Of a stretch of 5,880 nt of DNA, positions 4,248 through 5,880 are shown in pieces. The notes beneath the pieces are model-generated. The model searched no databases and was not told where the DNA came from. It saw only the letters and a list, made by a program, of their open reading frames with translations. This DNA comes from Defluviitaleaceae bacterium (GTDB lineage: Bacteria > Bacillota > Clostridia > Lachnospirales > UBA5962), in the NCBI GenBank assembly GCA_009780765.1, contig WQZK01000130.1:1-5880 (forward strand), read 5' to 3'. The translations under genes were made by a program, and so were the position numbers. Position 1 is the first letter of the stretch, and the number at the start of each line of letters is the position of its first letter.

Positions 4248-4944
4248 ATTTGAAGAAAATATAGGATATAAATTTAAAAATCAAGACTTGTTAAAAGAAG
4301 CCTTAACGCATGGCTCGTATTCTTACGAACAGAAAGCGGCTAAAAGCGTAGTTATTAGAAACAACCAAAGGCTAGAATTTTTGGGCGATGCTGTTTTAGA
4401 AATTAGCGTAAGTCACTTTCTTTACAAGCGTTTTACAGACATGCCAGAGGGCGAGCTTACAAAATTTAGAGCAAACTTGGTTTGCGAACCTGCTCTTGCA
4501 GAAAGGGCAAGAAAGCTTAATATTGGTGAGTTTTTGCTTATGAGCCGTGGTGAAGATAGTAGCCGTGGGCGTGAAAGGGATTCGATTTTGGCAGATGCTT
4601 TTGAGTCGGTTATTGGTGCGATTTACTTGGATGGCGGGTTTTTGGAATCACTTGATTTTGTTATAAAACAAATGGAAGGCGATATTGAGGAAACGCTTAA
4701 AACCTTTAGAACCAGTGATAATAAAACACATTTGCAGGAAGTTATTCAGGCATTTAGCAAAGAAGCACTTGTTTACGAAATTATTGATACTAAAGGGCCA
4801 GACCATGACAAAACTTTCCACGCAACTGTTAGCCATGAAGGCAAATTCTTAGGCGAAGGTATTGGCAAAAGCAAAAAAGAAGCCGAGCAGGTGGCGGCTT
4901 GTAATGCACTGGAGTTTTTAAAGAAACAGGGTGTTATACAGTGA
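4234..4944 (+). CDS. rnc: Ribonuclease III
   Basis: A complete 236-aa endonuclease that cuts double-stranded RNA, with roles in rRNA maturation and mRNA turnover. The N-terminal catalytic domain (about 1-155) has the signature QRLEFLGDAVL (45-55) and the magnesium-binding acidic residues E48, D52, D121 and E124 (in ADAFESVIGAIYLDGG). The C-terminal double-stranded RNA-binding domain (about 164-231) runs from THLQEVIQ to GKSKKEAEQVAACNALEFL. All key residues are present. The start is ATG 4234 or the adjacent ATG 4237. The ribosome binding site is weak (AGGGG 4217-4221, inside plsX), so initiation probably depends on coupling to plsX translation. The stop codon overlaps the GTG start of the next gene. 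Confidence 0.97.
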   Translation: MMLNKFEENIGYKFKNQDLLKEALTHGSYSYEQKAAKSVVIRNNQRLEFLGDAVLEISVSHFLYKRFTDMPEGELTKFRANLVCEPALAERARKLNIGEFLLMSRGEDSSRGRERDSILADAFESVIGAIYLDGGFLESLDFVIKQMEGDIEETLKTFRTSDNKTHLQEVIQAFSKEALVYEIIDTKGPDHDKTFHATVSHEGKFLGEGIGKSKKEAEQVAACNALEFLKKQGVIQ

Positions 4945-5880
4945 GTCCTTTAACTATAATTATAGGTGGCGGAGCAGCCGGAATGGTTGCAGCGATAGAA
5001 TCAGCAAGAAATGGCAATGAAACAATTCTTCTTGAAAAAAACGAAAAGCTTGGCAAAAAGCTTTATATAACGGGCAAAGGCAGGTGCAACATCACAAACC
5101 TTTGCGATGAAGAAGAGTTTTTAAAAAATATTATCGGCAATCCATACTTTTTATACAGTTCGATTTATGCGTTTAATGCTGAAACTTGCATAAAATATTT
5201 TGAAGAGCTTGGGCTACCGCTTAAGGTTGAACGCGGAAATCGTGTTTTTCCAAAATCCGATAAGTCTAGCGATGTTACTCGGGTTTTAGAAAAAACTATG
5301 CGAGAGCTAGGCGTAAAAATCAGGTTAAATACCGAAGTGTTAGATATCGTTTCAGAAAACGGCAAAATTACTGCGGTTAAGACGGCGAGCGAAAATATTT
5401 CTTGCGATAAAGTTATTGTCGCAACTGGCGGGCTTTCTTATCCGCAAACGGGTTCAACTGGTGATGGGTATAAATTTGCTAAGAAAATGGGCCATGAGGT
5501 TACTGCATTATATCCATCTCTTGTGTCTATAGAAGCAAAAGAAAACTGGGTCAAAAATTTGGCGGGAGTAAGCCTAAAAAATGTTGAACTAAGCGTAAAA
5601 CAAGGCAAAAAAGTGATATATAAAGGCTTTGGCGAAATGCTTTTTAGCCACAAGGGCATAAGCGGGCCATTGGTGCTAACTGCAAGCCGCAAAATTGTTG
5701 GGATTAAGAGTGATTTAGATATTTTTATCGACCTGAAGCCTGCACTTTCTGAAAAAGAGCTAGACACAAGGCTTTTAAAGGACTTTGAAAAATTTGCAAA
5801 TAAAGATTTTAAAAATTCGCTTGACGATTTGCTTCCGCAAAGCTTAATTCCTGTATTTGTTGACTTAAGTTTGATTTCGC
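4941..5880 (+). CDS. BaiN/HI0933-family FAD-dependent oxidoreductase (3' end cut by the window)
   Basis: 313 codons are visible; the family is usually around 400-420 aa, so roughly the last quarter is outside the window. It starts at GTG 4941, overlapping the rnc stop (GTGA). The N-terminus VSPLTIIIGGGAAG carries the dinucleotide-binding GGGAAG at 9-14, and E32 ends the second strand. Further family motifs are GKGRCNITN (45-53), RVFPKSDKSSDV (101-112), ATGGLSYPQTGSTGDGY (161-177) and GEMLFSHKGISGPLVL (231-246). It is probably a cytoplasmic flavoprotein. BaiN of bile-acid-dehydroxylating clostridia belongs to this family, but most members have no known substrate and nothing here indicates bile-acid metabolism. 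It is the fourth gene of the S1-plsX-rnc operon and translationally coupled to rnc. No frameshift is seen in the visible part. Confidence 0.9.
   Translation, partial: MSPLTIIIGGGAAGMVAAIESARNGNETILLEKNEKLGKKLYITGKGRCNITNLCDEEEFLKNIIGNPYFLYSSIYAFNAETCIKYFEELGLPLKVERGNRVFPKSDKSSDVTRVLEKTMRELGVKIRLNTEVLDIVSENGKITAVKTASENISCDKVIVATGGLSYPQTGSTGDGYKFAKKMGHEVTALYPSLVSIEAKENWVKNLAGVSLKNVELSVKQGKKVIYKGFGEMLFSHKGISGPLVLTASRKIVGIKSDLDIFIDLKPALSEKELDTRLLKDFEKFANKDFKNSLDDLLPQSLIPVFVDLSLIS

Noticed and set aside
5165..5767. Minus-strand ORFs of 66 and 109 codons
   Set aside because: They lie opposite the conserved flavoprotein motifs in the open plus-strand frame.

Overview
The window is AT-rich chromosomal DNA, most likely from an anaerobic low-GC Bacillota (Clostridia). 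Three things suggest this: strong AGGAGG-type ribosome binding sites, extended -10 sigma-A promoters, and a gene set (CD3324-family protein, RNHCP zinc-ribbon protein, RlmD-type methyltransferase, plsX-rnc) that is typical of that class. I cannot name a genus from the sequence alone.

Layout. Positions 1-260 hold no gene. They carry a dense run of short perfect hairpins, including three units that look like REP (repetitive extragenic palindromic) elements. Positions 299-1416 hold two small minus-strand, apparently monocistronic units: an RNHCP-domain zinc-ribbon protein (318-731, TTG start) and a CD3324-family helix-turn-helix protein (965-1240). Each has its own recognisable sigma-A promoter and a leader of about 140 nt. 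Each leader contains a ribosome binding site, a very short reading frame, a stem-loop, and then the gene's own ribosome binding site. A rho-independent terminator separates the two units. Positions 1425-2786 (minus) encode an RlmD/RumA-type 23S rRNA uracil-5 methyltransferase with its iron-sulfur cysteines and catalytic residues intact.

At 2795-2837 two divergent extended -10 promoters are built into the arms of a perfect 14-bp inverted repeat. One drives the methyltransferase leftward. The other drives a tightly packed rightward operon: S1-domain RNA-binding protein (2867-3214), plsX (3219-4247), rnc (4234-4944), and a BaiN/HI0933-family flavoprotein (4941 to beyond the window end). Genes in this operon are 4 nt apart or overlap, so translational coupling is likely.

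Functionally the right half is housekeeping: phospholipid precursor synthesis (PlsX), RNA processing (RNase III), RNA binding (S1 protein) and rRNA modification (RlmD). acpP, often found between plsX and rnc, is absent there. The most unusual part is the pair of leader-peptide-like regions in front of two poorly characterised small genes. In the RNHCP leader two mutually exclusive RNA structures can be drawn, one of which buries the ribosome binding site.
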